Source of the DNA: Cristatella mucedo | Lineage: Eukaryota; Bryozoa; Phylactolaemata; Cristatellidae | DNA: 64,000 nucleotides | NCBI GenBank assembly: GCA_009760855.2 | Contig: WPIO01000035.1 | Coordinates: 3,369,001-3,433,000, forward strand | Direction of reading: 5' to 3' | Shown: positions 1-9,941 of the stretch, piece after piece | Position numbering within the stretch: the stretch's first letter is position 1 | How the letters are laid out: the number at the start of each line of letters is the position of its first letter | The notes under the pieces: model-generated | The model's database searches: none | Told to the model about the DNA's origin: nothing | What the model saw: only the letters and a program-made list of their open reading frames with translations | Position numbers and translations under genes: made by a program

Positions 1-1732
1 ACTAAATGCAAGGTCTCCAAGGGATTTGAGGTTTGTACGAGGTATCGGTAAACTGCTAGAGTCCAAAAAGTGGGTGGTACGATGCTTTGCCTGGTGGGGG
101 AGTAGATCAGAGAGATAGGTTAGAGCTAAAGAATGATGTGGTCGAAAAGTGAGTGAGAGAACCTTGAACTCGATCCGTTGCTTGACTGGTAGCCAGTGCA
201 GGTCGGTGAGAGGTGGTGTGATGCGGCAACTGTGTCGCTTACGACAAACAAGCCTAGCTGCAGAGTTTTGCACCAGCTGCAATCGCTTGATCGCACATGC
301 TGGTAGGCCAGCAAGCAGTGAGTTGCAGTAGTCAAGACGGGATGTCACGAATGCACGGATCAACTTTGACGTGGAATCCTTATCTAAACAAGCCTGAATT
401 TTAGCAATGTTATGAAGCTGAAAATATGCAGATTTAACTGTGGAGCTGATATGGTCGTCTAACGAGATGTCGCTTTGGAAAATGACATCTAGATTTCGCT
501 CTGATTCTACAGGAGATATGCTGGCAGAGCCAATTTTGAGCGTCAGCCTTTCCAATTTCTGAATCACACTGAGTTTGCCCATAATTAGTAAGTTAGTTTT
601 ATTCATCGTTTAGTTTTTGAAAATTTGCTGCCATCCATGTGCGGATGGCAGCAATAAATGCAGCAAGTGACTTGAGAGAATGTGAGGTGCTCGAAGGCTG
701 GGAGAGATCAAAGCAAGGGTACAACTGAGTGTCATCTGAATAGAAGTGAAAGCCTTGATTGTTAAGGTTAAGGTGCTTGCCCCGACCAAGGTCTGACTGA
801 GGTCATGGGCTCTAGCCCCGAGGCATATGTGAAGCGCCTGAATAGTAATTGAGTTCTCTTGGGGGGCTATATAAATGAATTATATTTATTGTGCTTGGCA
901 ATCACATCAGCAAGAGGGAGAGTATAAACCGTGAAGAGAACTGGACCTAACACGGAGCCCTGAGGTACCCCATATTGCAGAGGTACCTCAGATGATCTTT
1001 GTCTATTTCCGTCAATACTCTGGAGTCTCCCACTGGGATAGGACCTGAACCACTGCAGAGAAGTGCCAGTGATACCCAGGCGAGATGAGAGGCACTCAAG
1101 AAGAACTTGGTTATCGATAGTATCAAAAGCTGCCGAGAGATCGAGCAAAACAAGCATAGATAATCTATCCATGTCTGCATTCCAAAGTAGGTCGTTGTAC
1201 ACATTAAGCAATGCTGATTCTGTGGAGTGATTAGCTTTACAGCCAGACTGGAACTTACTAGCAAGGTTTGAAGTTTCAATATATGTGTTCGGCTGGTCCA
1301 CCGCAACCCGTTCAAGCGTCTTTGATAGGAATAGTAGAAGGGAGACAGGGCGGTAGTTGCTCAAGTTCTCTTGGTCTAGTGTCGCTTTCTTGAGAAGTGG
1401 CCTGAGCACAGCTTTTTTGAAAGGTCCTGCGACATGACCTGAGGCTAATGACATATTAGTGATGTTAGTTATGCATGGCAGCAGCAGATCAACGCTACGT
1501 AGGAGTAGAACAGTGGGGATAGGGTCCGAAGGACTGGCTGTCTTCTTTGATTGGGATACGAACTTCAGGACGAGATCACTAGCAACCTGCTTAAATGAAG
1601 ACATTGAGGTGCAGCCAGGAATCGGGTAACAGCATTCTAGGGGTGATGTCATCGCAGGGATGGACTCCCTGCGAATTTTGCCTACTTTCTGCACAACGAA
1701 TCGAGAAAAGCGATCGGCCAGATCATCACAAG
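1..1732 (-). mobile_element. L2-like non-LTR retrotransposon, broken, cut by the window edge
   Basis: The antisense strand encodes part of the endonuclease-RT linker, then the reverse transcriptase fingers and palm: a PLLKK block, NYRPVSLL, a DLSAAFDTID motif (catalytic Asp) and YGVPQGSVLGP. A SINE interrupts it just before the catalytic box, which reads YSDD rather than the YADD of other copies. The C-terminal region after the RT (LDFCNSLL, LHWLPV) runs to the window edge. The frame is shifted several times. There is no RNase H, as expected for L2/CR1-group elements. At 1732 it joins an inverted L2 tail without filler. Confidence 0.9.
763..887 (+). mobile_element. SINE2 inserted in an L2-like element, with target duplication
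   Basis: It starts inside the tRNA-like A box (GGTTAAGGTGC), so it is 5'-truncated. A B-box-like GGGCTCTAGCCC follows, then a tail with GAAGCGCCTGAATAG and GAGTTCTCTTGGGG resembling the L2-like 3' end. ATTGT flanks it on both sides (758-762 and 888-892) as a 5-bp target-site duplication. The flanking L2 sequence continues across it. Confidence 0.8.
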
Positions 1733-1812
1733 GAGCCTAGAAAGAAGATCTCCAGTTCTCTGAGGGCGCTGTGCAAATGTAGTGTCAAAATATTATTATA
1801 ATTATTATAAAG
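1733..1812 (+). mobile_element. L2-like 3' tail fragment, inverted relative to its neighbour
   Basis: It holds the terminal motif of the family (GCCTAGAAAGAAG, then AGTTCTCTGAGGGCGCT) followed by ATT repeats. It is fused directly to the 5'-truncated end of the antisense element at 1-1732. Confidence 0.75.
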
Positions 1813-1989
1813 TAGCCAGGCGATTGCAGTGGCTGACGCGAAGCCTTTCATGGAGTTTGAAACGACCTTGACAGCAAAGCTTGACTTTCGGAGCAACAGC
1901 AGCTGCCACCGAGAACCGTCGAGTAAGAGGAAGAGCCGATTAGTCTGACGGAGCTAGCATTAGCCTCGTCGGCACGGCTGTGCGCTCGG

Positions 1990-2310
1990 CGTCCGTAGCC
2001 GGCGCGACAGGCACCACTAGTAGTCGGATTCTAGAGCCGGCGGCTAGTGCTGCTGCCACTGGTGCGGCTTGCTGCTGCTGTGGGCTATTGAGGAGTGCCG
2101 GTTGGCCTCGTCAGCGGCAAGAGGTTTGCCGCCCACCGATCGGCCGGCGCCAAACAGCGGCTGCCAGCTCGAGTCTGCAGATCCGTCGCCCGGAAGCTCC
2201 CGTCGACCGGCTTCGGCAGCTGGGGGCCGATCGATCGCTCGCTGCAGCCCTAGCGCTCGCCGAGCGCTGCGGTGCGAGCGACGAGGAGCTTCAGTACCTT
2301 CGGACAGCGG
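1990..2310 (+). other. Candidate exon in GC-rich sequence
   Basis: A frame open across this stretch ends with residues like ALALAERCGASDEELQYLR, directly followed by a strong splice-donor match (GCG then GTGAGT). The composition of the last 35 codons (acidic and leucine-rich) is less GC-driven than the rest. I see no start codon or acceptor I trust. Function unknown. Confidence 0.2.
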
Positions 2311-3469
2311 TGAGTCGTCAGCCCGCGATTAAAAGCCTCAGGATTTTCGACTGCCGTGCGCCATCGCGGACCGGCTGAGTCTCGAGCGCGGTGTTGGCAG
2401 CAAGTTTCTGTTTTCGCGCACGCAGGCTGAAGCCGTCGCCGAAATGGATAACGCTACCGCATGCGAAAGCGAAGCGTGCGACCAGCGCTCGGCGGCAGTC
2501 GGAAAGAAGAGAGAAGCAGCAGTGCAAGGCCACGATAATCGGCCTTGATTCTCAGCTGCTGTCAGCGGAGCTTATTCGCACATCATTTATAATGATTACA
2601 TGGGACAGCAGCATCTCAGACCTAAACGCGTTTAGTTGTAACATAATAAATTGTGCGATCAGTGGAGGAGCTGTCAGTCCCGCCCGACGAGGAAAAAAAC
2701 CAGTCGACAGGTACAGATAATCCCAGCAAGAACTTCCGACTGACTTGTCGAGCATGGCGTCAAGATAGCCATAGATCAAGCGTCGGACGTGCGTTCGATC
2801 GTGTACTCGCTACCATCGCTGTCAACGATTCGTAGGCCGCGGCGCTTCAAAGCGCCGCGGTGGCCGTACCAGCACGGATCGCTCAGATGCTAAGTCTAGT
2901 CCTCCTTACCTACGGTGCAACCGCACGCAGTTCAGCGCCGCTTTGTGAACGTTCGGTGGCTATCGCGCGCCCACTATACCTGCGAGCGCCACACCTCTGA
3001 TGGGATTTCCGCTAAGCAGCCACACGCGACGCGCCGACAACCGTCCGCTCTGCCCACCGAGTTGGCGATGCGCAGGCGCGACCGGACGTGCGTGCAAAAA
3101 TTACCGTTTAATCAATGCGTCGAGGCGCGGCGACATCTTGTTTTTCAAGGCGGTGGCTAAGGCACCGCGGCCAGCCGGTGGCCGTGCTGCAGCCGAAGCG
3201 ACGGCGCCGGCTTGGCCCAGTAAAAAAATATGCGCAAAGAAAATGTGCTGACGAGTGCAGCACGCGATGGACGCGGGACGCTGCCGCGAGAGAGTTCTCC
3301 GACGCCGCGGCCACCGGTCGCACGCGCCTATCAGGCGCTGCGCTTGCGTGCAGAGCCGAGCGCTCGCTCGGCCGACGCCGCACGCCTGAGTCGGTGGCGC
3401 GGACAGTCGGAGAGCGCTTGAAGCGAGGGTGGCTTGCGGCAACAAATGCGACGCGGAACGCGCGCTCGC
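2311..3469. other. GC-rich stretch without a confident gene
   Basis: It contains the hairpin at 2837 and, near 3205-3380, a weak plus-strand resemblance to the cysteine-rich family. Nothing else is recognisable. Confidence 0.4.
2837..2860. other. Perfect 10-bp GC hairpin
   Basis: CCGCGGCGCT, a TCAA loop, AGCGCCGCGG, with a further GGCC/GGCC pair possible outside. Confidence 0.75.
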
Positions 3470-3488
3470 GCGTCCGGTCGCGCGCCAT

Positions 3489-3502
3489 TAGTCATATAAA
3501 TA
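3489..3502 (+). promoter_or_regulatory. TATA-like 14-mer downstream of copy A, plus strand
   Basis: TAGTCATATAAATA is identical to the 14-mer at 9552-9565 and lies at nearly the same distance (about 350 bp) from the stop codon of the neighbouring gene. TATAAATA is a strong TATA box for the plus strand. A perfect splice-donor core GTAAGT follows at about 3580. The alternative is a minus-strand TTATTTAT 3'UTR element. Confidence 0.35.
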
Positions 3503-3851
3503 AGCGCCGCTCGGCTGCGTCGAGCGGCGTGTGGTTAACGGAAGCGTGAGGCGAGCCGTAATATCGCCGATCGGACGAGTAAGTTCTAAGCGACCTTACG
3601 GTCTGCGAACCGCCAGCGATCCCTCGAAGTCGCCAAGTCGCAGACGGCAGGCCGGCAGAGTAGGCGTCCTGCACACTTCGACAGCCGGTCGCTACCCGTA
3701 TAGGATTATCGTTCAAAGTCAACTGCCGCGGGCGGCGGGGCTGTGCGATTAAGTGCCCAGTCCACGCGGGCGAGCCGTAGGGAGCGGCTTCTGTCGCACG
3801 TCAAACCTGCTTGGCCACCTGGTCGGAAGGCCCAGTGTTAGTGGCCGCGAG

Positions 3852-4500
3852 TCAGTGCGAGGTGGGCACGTCCACCTCGTCGACGCTGCGAGGTCTACGC
3901 CTGCATTTTTTCATGCTCTCGATGAACTCCTGCTGGCAGCGGTTCGTCGTTCTGAGCGCGGTTGCGCTGCTGGCGGCCTCCGCCAAGATGGCCGCCATTA
4001 GGATCTGACCTAGTCGGTGGCCGCCGTGTAGTCGCTTGGGAATCGGCCGCGTCGTCACGCACAACCGGTAGTTGGTGAAGCAGCGGTTCGCGCACTCGCT
4101 GGCCTTCGACGGCCTGGGCTGAAAACGGAGAGCGTGGCTGCGTCGTCGCGAGAGCCAATTTTGTTCAGCTACGGTCGCGATTCACGATGGGATGGGGCGC
4201 GGCGCGGCGGCGGCGGCTGCCCGGCGACCGAGAGGTGGGGGATGGGTTGCGACTGACGGTAGACCGAGCGGAGCCGACGCTAACCCACTATTCCACAACG
4301 TAACTGCATCGGGGCAAGGCCACCGCGAGCTGCTGATGGAGTTCGACGATGCGACCTCTAGCGACCGCGGAGCAGGTGACGCCGTCGGCGGCGGCGGCGG
4401 CGCGCGCGCGTTCTTGCGCGCGCTGGCTCACCCTCTCGCTCTGACTGAGAGCGACGGCGATGCAGCAGGCGACGAGCATCGAGAGGGCGGTCCAGCGCAT
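3852..4500 (-). CDS. Small secreted cysteine-rich protein, copy A (two exons)
   Basis: Exon 1 is 4432-4500 (23 codons) and exon 2 is 4118-3852 (88 codons plus TGA), giving 111 residues. Exon 1 encodes a signal peptide: MRW, then a hydrophobic stretch ending VALSQS. It stops at a GTGAGC donor (4431-4426). The intron (4119-4431, 313 bp) ends TTTTCAG before CCC, phase 0. Exon 2 has C-x3-C-x6-C (CANRC, then YRLC), a 40-residue linker with RPIPKRLHGGH, then a second module opening with CQQ and ending KKC followed by RRRPR. By hand, exon 2 is about 60% identical to copy B at 9942-10576. The middle Cys of the second module is Ser here, so five cysteines remain, an odd number. Splicing is inferred from two paralogues sharing the junctions, not from transcripts. 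I do not recognise the family; a secreted hormone-like, defence or structural peptide are all possible. Confidence 0.72.
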
Positions 4501-4655
4501 CGTGCTTCGCGAGACAGCGGAGGAGCGGTGCGTTGCGGCTTCTGCTCTTGTCTTCCGAAGACTGATCGCGCTCAGGACCAACCGGTTGGTGGCGGCAAGC
4601 TGGCGGCGGCTCGAGGCGCAAGGACGCTAGTGCGGTCGTGCGAGTGCGAGCACGA

Positions 4656-4693
4656 CTATTTAAGGCGAGCCCGGCAGATGGATTAGCGCGTCA
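4656..4693 (-). promoter_or_regulatory. Core promoter of copy A
   Basis: Reading the minus strand, TTAAATAG (4663-4656) lies about 156 bp upstream of the copy A start codon. Seventeen bases further upstream is the block TGACGCGCTAATCC (4693-4680). Both elements and the spacing are repeated at copy B. TTAAATAG can act as a TATA box; the plus-strand GGATTA in the block matches the Otx/bicoid-class homeodomain core (established motif; its use here is inference). Confidence 0.55.
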
Positions 4694-5250
4694 CTGTACG
4701 GCTCGTTGCGCCGACAAGATCGGTGCAACGTGCGCCGACACCTGCAGGCTGGGTGGCCGCCGCGTGGGCGGCGCTCTGCCATTCGCCGAGCGCACTCGAA
4801 AAAGAGGCCGTCCGCGCCCTTTTCAAAATGAACGCGAACTGAGCCGGTTGGTCGGGGACGAGTCGCCATTCGCCGGGGTCGCGGCGGCGAGCGCTAGGCG
4901 GGGCGCTGGCGTCCGCGAATGAGCCGCGAGAATTAATAGGTAGGGATGGTGGGAGGGTGCGAGCGCTCTTGGCAGTTTGCGGTCGGACGGGCCTACCCTC
5001 GCCGAGGCCGGAGCGCTATAGAGGTCTGCGCGCGTCGCTCGAAGATTAACGATCTTCTAAATGATCCTGGCAACGCTTTTCGGTGTTTGACTCGGCCGTC
5101 GACGGTGCGCTCATCTGGCCGGCTTGAGCCGGCAGCCGGAGCGGCAGGCAGCAGCCGCCGCCGGCAGCTCGGCGAACGCGGGCGCCATTAACGAGACCAC
5201 CGCCATTTGACGCGGCGTTCTCGCGGCGGCGGCGGCTTCGGCTGGGCGGG

Positions 5251-5819
5251 GGACTGGCGTGCGGCTCCGCCGGCTGACCGCTCTTATTCGTACGCTAGGC
5301 GGCCAAGCGGCCAGACCGGTGCGCCGCCGATCCACCCCTTTTAGGTGCGCTTCGGCTATGGCCGCGTGCGACGGCCTGCCTCGTTTTGAACTCGCCCCGT
5401 TCGTCCGACTCCGCCTCAGTTCGATTCAACGCCGTCCACCGCTGGCGCAAGTCCAGTCTCCGAACATTTCTTCCCTGCCCTTAAACGGAGTTCGTCTGCT
5501 TGCGACGCAGCAAGAAGCGTCGAAACGTTTGACTGGTTTACGTAGCTCCACCGCTATCGAGTCTTGAATCGCCTCCTCAACGCGTAGCCCGGTGCAGGCA
5601 GAGGTGCAGGGGCGCGAGCCTCCTGCCGATTTGGGGCTTTTCCTAGCCGGGTCACGTGGGCGGCGGCGTGCACTGCGGCCACATTCCTCCGACTGACTGA
5701 CAAGTTGTTTCAAATAATGGCGAGGAACCAACGATATATCACACATGGCTGTTTTTCGGCATTATTGCCAAGAAAAAGAGAGGGAGGGAGAGATACGGAG
5801 AGGGAGAGGAAGAGGCAGA

Positions 5820-5825
<6 letters not shown>
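5251..5825. other. No recognisable feature
   Basis: GC-rich upstream flank of copy A. Open frames are short and on both strands. I see no repeat or gene. Confidence 0.4.

Positions 5826-5903
<78 letters not shown>
5826..5903. repeat. (GA)n microsatellite
   Basis: An almost perfect GA tract preceded by impure GGGAGA sequence from about 5775. Arg-Glu repeat frames read across it are artefacts. Confidence 0.97.
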
Positions 5904-5905
<2 letters not shown>

Positions 5906-6365
5906 CAAATGCAGAGGTGCGAGAGAGTCTTTGTGATCTTTCATGGTGAGAGCTCAGCCCGTCTCAGGCTAACCCATCGATATCGACTCGGTTACCGGAA
6001 GCCCCGCAGGTATTCAATCGCTAAAATAGCAATCGGAAGGGATCCACGAGCCCTACTGCTGAATAGAGTGTGAGTCAAGACTAGACTGCGAAGGCTAGAA
6101 GCACAATCTTGGTCTCGTTACGACAGACTGAAGTGTCAGAATGCTTAACAGGTCTTTGCAGACGCGTCTGTGAGCGCAGTAGCATCCTTCGACGTAACGC
6201 TCAGACAAATGGTCGTGCTGCTGCCGTAATCCGTGTCGTTGCGGTACCGCTGGAGTCGCTTAAGAGTAGTCCTAGTCAGACACAGTCCAACTACCATGGC
6301 CAGATACCTTGTTTGCATACGGTACACCGTGGTTAATATGTAAGCGGCGCTGGCAGGGTTCGTTA
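5904..6365. other. No recognisable feature
   Basis: Unique-looking sequence between a GA microsatellite and the MITE candidate. Confidence 0.4.
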
Positions 6366-6544
6366 CTGTCGACTCCGCGGCGTAAAAGAATGTCGGATAT
6401 AAGAACACTCCGCTTATAAGAATAGCAGTTCTAACGTCCCAGATATTTTTGCGTAGGGAAATCGTCCGTATACGGGAATACTACGCACATGTAAGAATGC
6501 ATATTAGCCAGCCTGAGCGTACTCTTATAAGCGGAGTCGACTGT
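6366..6544. mobile_element. pogo-like MITE candidate
   Basis: A perfect 14-bp inverted repeat (CTCCGCTTATAAGA at 6408-6421, its complement at 6523-6536) sits inside outer ends reading CTGTCGACTCCGC on the left and, inverted, CAGTCGACTCCGC on the right. Each outer end is flanked by TA. TA targets and CAGTCGA-type ends resemble pogo/Tigger-group Tc1-mariner elements. It is about 180 bp and has no transposase. Confidence 0.5.
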
Positions 6545-7427
6545 ACTTCACAAACCGTTCGTAGGCGCATCTGAGCTAACTCAATCTTATGGCTGCACTA
6601 GCGGGCACTGATTTAATCAGTTTGAGCTTCATGCGCAGGCAGTACGCCTAACTCTTGCGAGCGACCGGTCATTGGCACTTGGGTACTAGGCTTGCATATC
6701 CCGCCGTACAAATGTTAGGTTCAGTGTGCTTCGGTGACGGGCTGTACGTCTGCCAGCGTCGTCAATGTTTACCGCTCTCTGAGGTGGGGAAATTGTAGTC
6801 GGACGCCGCCGGTAGCCAGAGCGCGGGAAATAGCCGCAGAGCCACGTGCTGTATTGCGATCCTTCTGCGTCGTGAATTTTTACGAGCAACTTGACGTGTA
6901 CGCGGCCAATATAGTCTTCGGGCACCGTAGCTCACTGATGGCGGATGTGATGGGTTCAGCTCCTCAAAACGACGAGGTATGCCGCTCTCTTTAGCGCCAT
7001 GAAATCCCCGGACCAGGGGGCGAGGCGGGTAGTTAGAACACACATCGTAGTCTGGGCGTGGGGTTTAAAAGAAATGTATTCAAATGGTGCGACGTGCAAG
7101 GCTAGCTTTATTAATGAGCAGCAGGCGCCCTTCTCTCGGTCACGTGTCGAAGACGTGCCAGCGAGTGTTTGTTCGCGAGAAACTCACACGCTGCATTTGT
7201 CTTCTGAGGTCGCCATTGCTCTCTGCAGTGAAGCGGACGCCGAGAGCGGCGTCATGGACCCAGGCACGAGAAAGCAGAAAGCTGCGATCTGGGCACGGCA
7301 GATGCGTTATCTACTGGTAGCATTCAGTGCTTTCGGTTAAAAGATTTAGAGGCCGCAGCAGGTTCTCAATTGCAAGTGTATCGCCTGCTAGCTGCAGCAA
7401 GCTAAATTTATATGCTTACTGTGTTTA
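6545..7427. other. No recognisable feature
   Basis: Mixed composition; the several frames of 80-110 codons look like chance. Confidence 0.4.
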
Positions 7428-7496
7428 TGAGCCTAACCGCGGTCTTATAAGTGCTGCCTTTTAAATGCAGTCTTATAAGTAGATCGGGATGCACTG
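7428..7496 (-). mobile_element. Possible end of a related MITE
   Basis: Read inward from 7496: CAGTGCATCCCGATCTACTT, with two CTTATAAG repeats about 30 bp apart and a TA just outside. It resembles the subterminal layout of the element at 6366-6544. I could not find its partner end. Confidence 0.3.
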
Positions 7497-7725
7497 TACC
7501 TTCACTCAGACGTGTCAACGGCGACGTTTGCAAGACCAATACGCATCCTTAGCAGAGGTATGTCCTGTCTCTATTAGTCTGTGTTTAGTTGTTAAGATTT
7601 TTCGCGAGCTGGCGATATGGGATCGCTTGTAAAATCTCTATGCTTCGCTGCAAGAAAGTGAATGGCTTGAGTTCCAGGATTTGTGCTTAGAATAGCTACA
7701 AGATTGTATCAGTCTAGCACAGGGA

Positions 7726-7876
7726 GTGTGTGTGTGTGTGTGTGTGCGTGCGTGCGCGTGTGTGCATGTGTGTGTGTTTGTGTGTGTGTGCGTATGTGTG
7801 TGTGTTTGTGTGCGTGCGTGTGTGTGTGTGTTTGTGTGTATGCATTTGTGTGTGTGTGCTTGTGTGCGTGCGCACA
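7726..7876. repeat. (GT)n-rich microsatellite
   Basis: GT/GC-interrupted tract of about 150 bp. Cys-Val-rich frames across it are artefacts. Confidence 0.95.
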
Positions 7877-9534
7877 CCGCCTGCTCACTGGTCATCTCAG
7901 CCCATCCAGTCGCGAGAGACGAGGCTTATTCTATCGAAGCACGCAATTCACAGTATCTCTGTTTTATTAATAACGCAGCTCACCAAAAGGCACACAGCAA
8001 CGAGATGACACCAGCAAACGAGGACCAAGCAGAGAAAACCTCATCGCAGTCAAACGAACTAACGGTGCAAGCCTGAGGGAATTTGTGCGCGCTCACGTAG
8101 CTCAGCCCAAAGATATGTCGCCAGTAAACGAAGCACATCATCTCAAAAAGAACCAAGGAAAGTGCAAGCTAGATTTTGCTTATGCTTACGATCCTAAACT
8201 GCAAAAGAAAAAATGCGAGTGCCATTTAAGCAGTAAAGGTAGAATGTCTGGCCAACTTTAAGGCGTGGCTGTCATACCCAATCAAGGCGGGTCATACACA
8301 ATTTAACCATCGAATCCTTAGGTTTTAACGCCGCTTTAGTAGCTTTCATCTTCTGCCAAATAAATCTCCGCGTCGCCTGCAGCCTACTGCGTAACGTCGC
8401 AATGGCGCCTCAACTATATCGGGTGTACGGGCCGAGCTAGCCGGCATGTTGAGCCTAGCAGCAGGGCATCGAGAGAGCGTACAAATGCCCGGTCCGCAGC
8501 CAAATGGTCCGACTGGTGCGAGGGGCACGCTGCCAAATCATTAAGTAACGGGTCACCGCGCCGGTTGTGTGATGGCGTCCCCATTTCATGAGCGGCCGAT
8601 GCTGGAGCAGAGGCCCACGCGGGTAGATGCTTGCCGGGTCAAACATGAATCGGCTGGCTTCCTCGCTCTGCAAAGTGCCGCACGTCGGCTTAGCGGCTGA
8701 CTTATTACCGGCGCGCAACGGAGGGTGATTGAGCGCTAGCGGGTGCCCTAGAGCGGGCACCCGGTATCTCTCTTACCATCGCTCGTGTATCGTCGCAAAG
8801 CTCATACCGATGGATGTCTAAAAGTGGAAACACCAACTGCACTACAGGGTGTCACGCGGTCCGTGATGAACTAGCTCTTTGAAGTACTAGCACTCGGCAG
8901 TACGTACGCTCGGCGAAACTGCATACCTTCCGCAATCGGCCATAGATCGGCTGTCGTTGACAGTGCATACTTGGGGATTGCTTGCGACGGTTACTTTACT
9001 AGGCGCCAAGCCAAACGTCCCTCGCAATCTTGAAACGGCACGTTGGAAATTGCCCTGTTAGCTGAGCATCGTAAGAGTCGATAGCAAAAAGAGCGACTAG
9101 CAAAGACGATCTCGTCGGAGTCGGCTCGCACACTTTCGGGATGAAGCTACGGGTCCACCGCCGTCGACCGAGAACCCTCTCATCGCCATGAGCCGGTCGC
9201 GAATCGCGGCGCGCTAGAGAAACCATCATCCTGCATTCAATGCTTTCGAGAGCCATCTTAGTCCTCTCAAGGCTCGGCCGAGCGACGAGCGTAGGACTGA
9301 CTGAATGTGCCGACATGGGCGCGCGAGAGCGCGACAGCTCGCCGACGAGCGCGCACGCGCGCGCCCGCCGCTCGGGCGCGGAGGCGGCACTCGCGCGGGG
9401 AAACGGTCGCTCGGCCGGCGGCGCAGCGAGATCGCGCGCTGCTGGGGCGCACGGCAGCTGCTCACGCTCGCTCACTCGCCAGGGTGGCGGCGGTCCGCTA
9501 CCGCTAGCGGACGGAGCCGGCATTTTCTCTCTCG
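7877..9534. other. No confident feature
   Basis: A spacer between the two tandem units, becoming very GC-rich after about 9240. The longest frame (minus strand, 8999-9541) overlaps others in the GC-rich part and lacks any known motif. Confidence 0.4.
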
Positions 9535-9551
9535 CGCGCATCTCCCGCCTC

Positions 9552-9565
9552 TAGTCATATAAATA
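9552..9565 (+). promoter_or_regulatory. TATA-like 14-mer downstream of copy B, plus strand
   Basis: Identical in sequence and relative position to 3489-3502. A short region with an ATG (near 9585) follows, but no reading frame I trust. It could start a transcript antisense to copy B or be a 3' element of copy B. Confidence 0.35.
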
Positions 9566-9941
9566 ATTTCGATTCGGCCACGTTTATGGCGGCGCACGCC
9601 TTTCCCTCGAGCGTTAGGCTATGGACTATAAAGTGAATGCTGAATGTCGAGTGCGCTTGTTTTAAGCCACCGTCCGGTTAGCAATCCGCCAGCAGTCCAC
9701 CGGTCGAGCAATAATACCGCCTGAGCGGCGGAGCGAGCGTACGTGCGCTTCATTAGCCGGCGCTCTCTCTCTGCGAACGCGGGACGCTCTCCGGATACGC
9801 TCTTTAGCAGCCAACAGCTGCGTAGTCGCAGTAGGCTGCGGTAGTGTGCCGATTTCTCGCAGCCAAGCCCTCCAGGGCGGCTAGCCGGCCGCCGTCGTAG
9901 ATAAAAATGTCTAGGCGGTCGAGCCGGCGCTTCGAGTCAAC

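Larger units (their letters stand above)
3470..5250. repeat. Tandem-duplicated gene segment, unit 1
   Basis: It matches 9535-11465 in the same order: the plus-strand TATA-like 14-mer, exon 2, exon 1, the promoter block, then short blocks near 4960-5010 and 5170-5215. The offsets of the anchors are 6063 (14-mer), 6090 (stop codon), 6076 (start codon) and 6067 (TATA box). Coding and promoter parts are much better kept than the rest, so the duplication is old. Confidence 0.6.

Noticed and set aside
5426-5746. CTSAC motif on the minus strand as another family member
   Set aside because: The C-x3-C is not followed by x6-C or an RRPR-ending module.
5745-6073. Arg-Glu repeat reading frames across the GA microsatellite
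   Set aside because: Low-complexity translation of a dinucleotide repeat; the same artefact recurs at 13596-14129 and 50140-50574.
7638-8076. Cys-Val and Thr-His repeat frames on both strands
   Set aside because: Translations of a GT/CA microsatellite; the same holds for 32315-32557, 58478-58754 and 63696-63917.
8999-9541. A 180-codon minus-strand frame
   Set aside because: Lies partly in very GC-rich DNA where frames on both strands stay open by composition. It has no motif, no signal peptide and no splice support.
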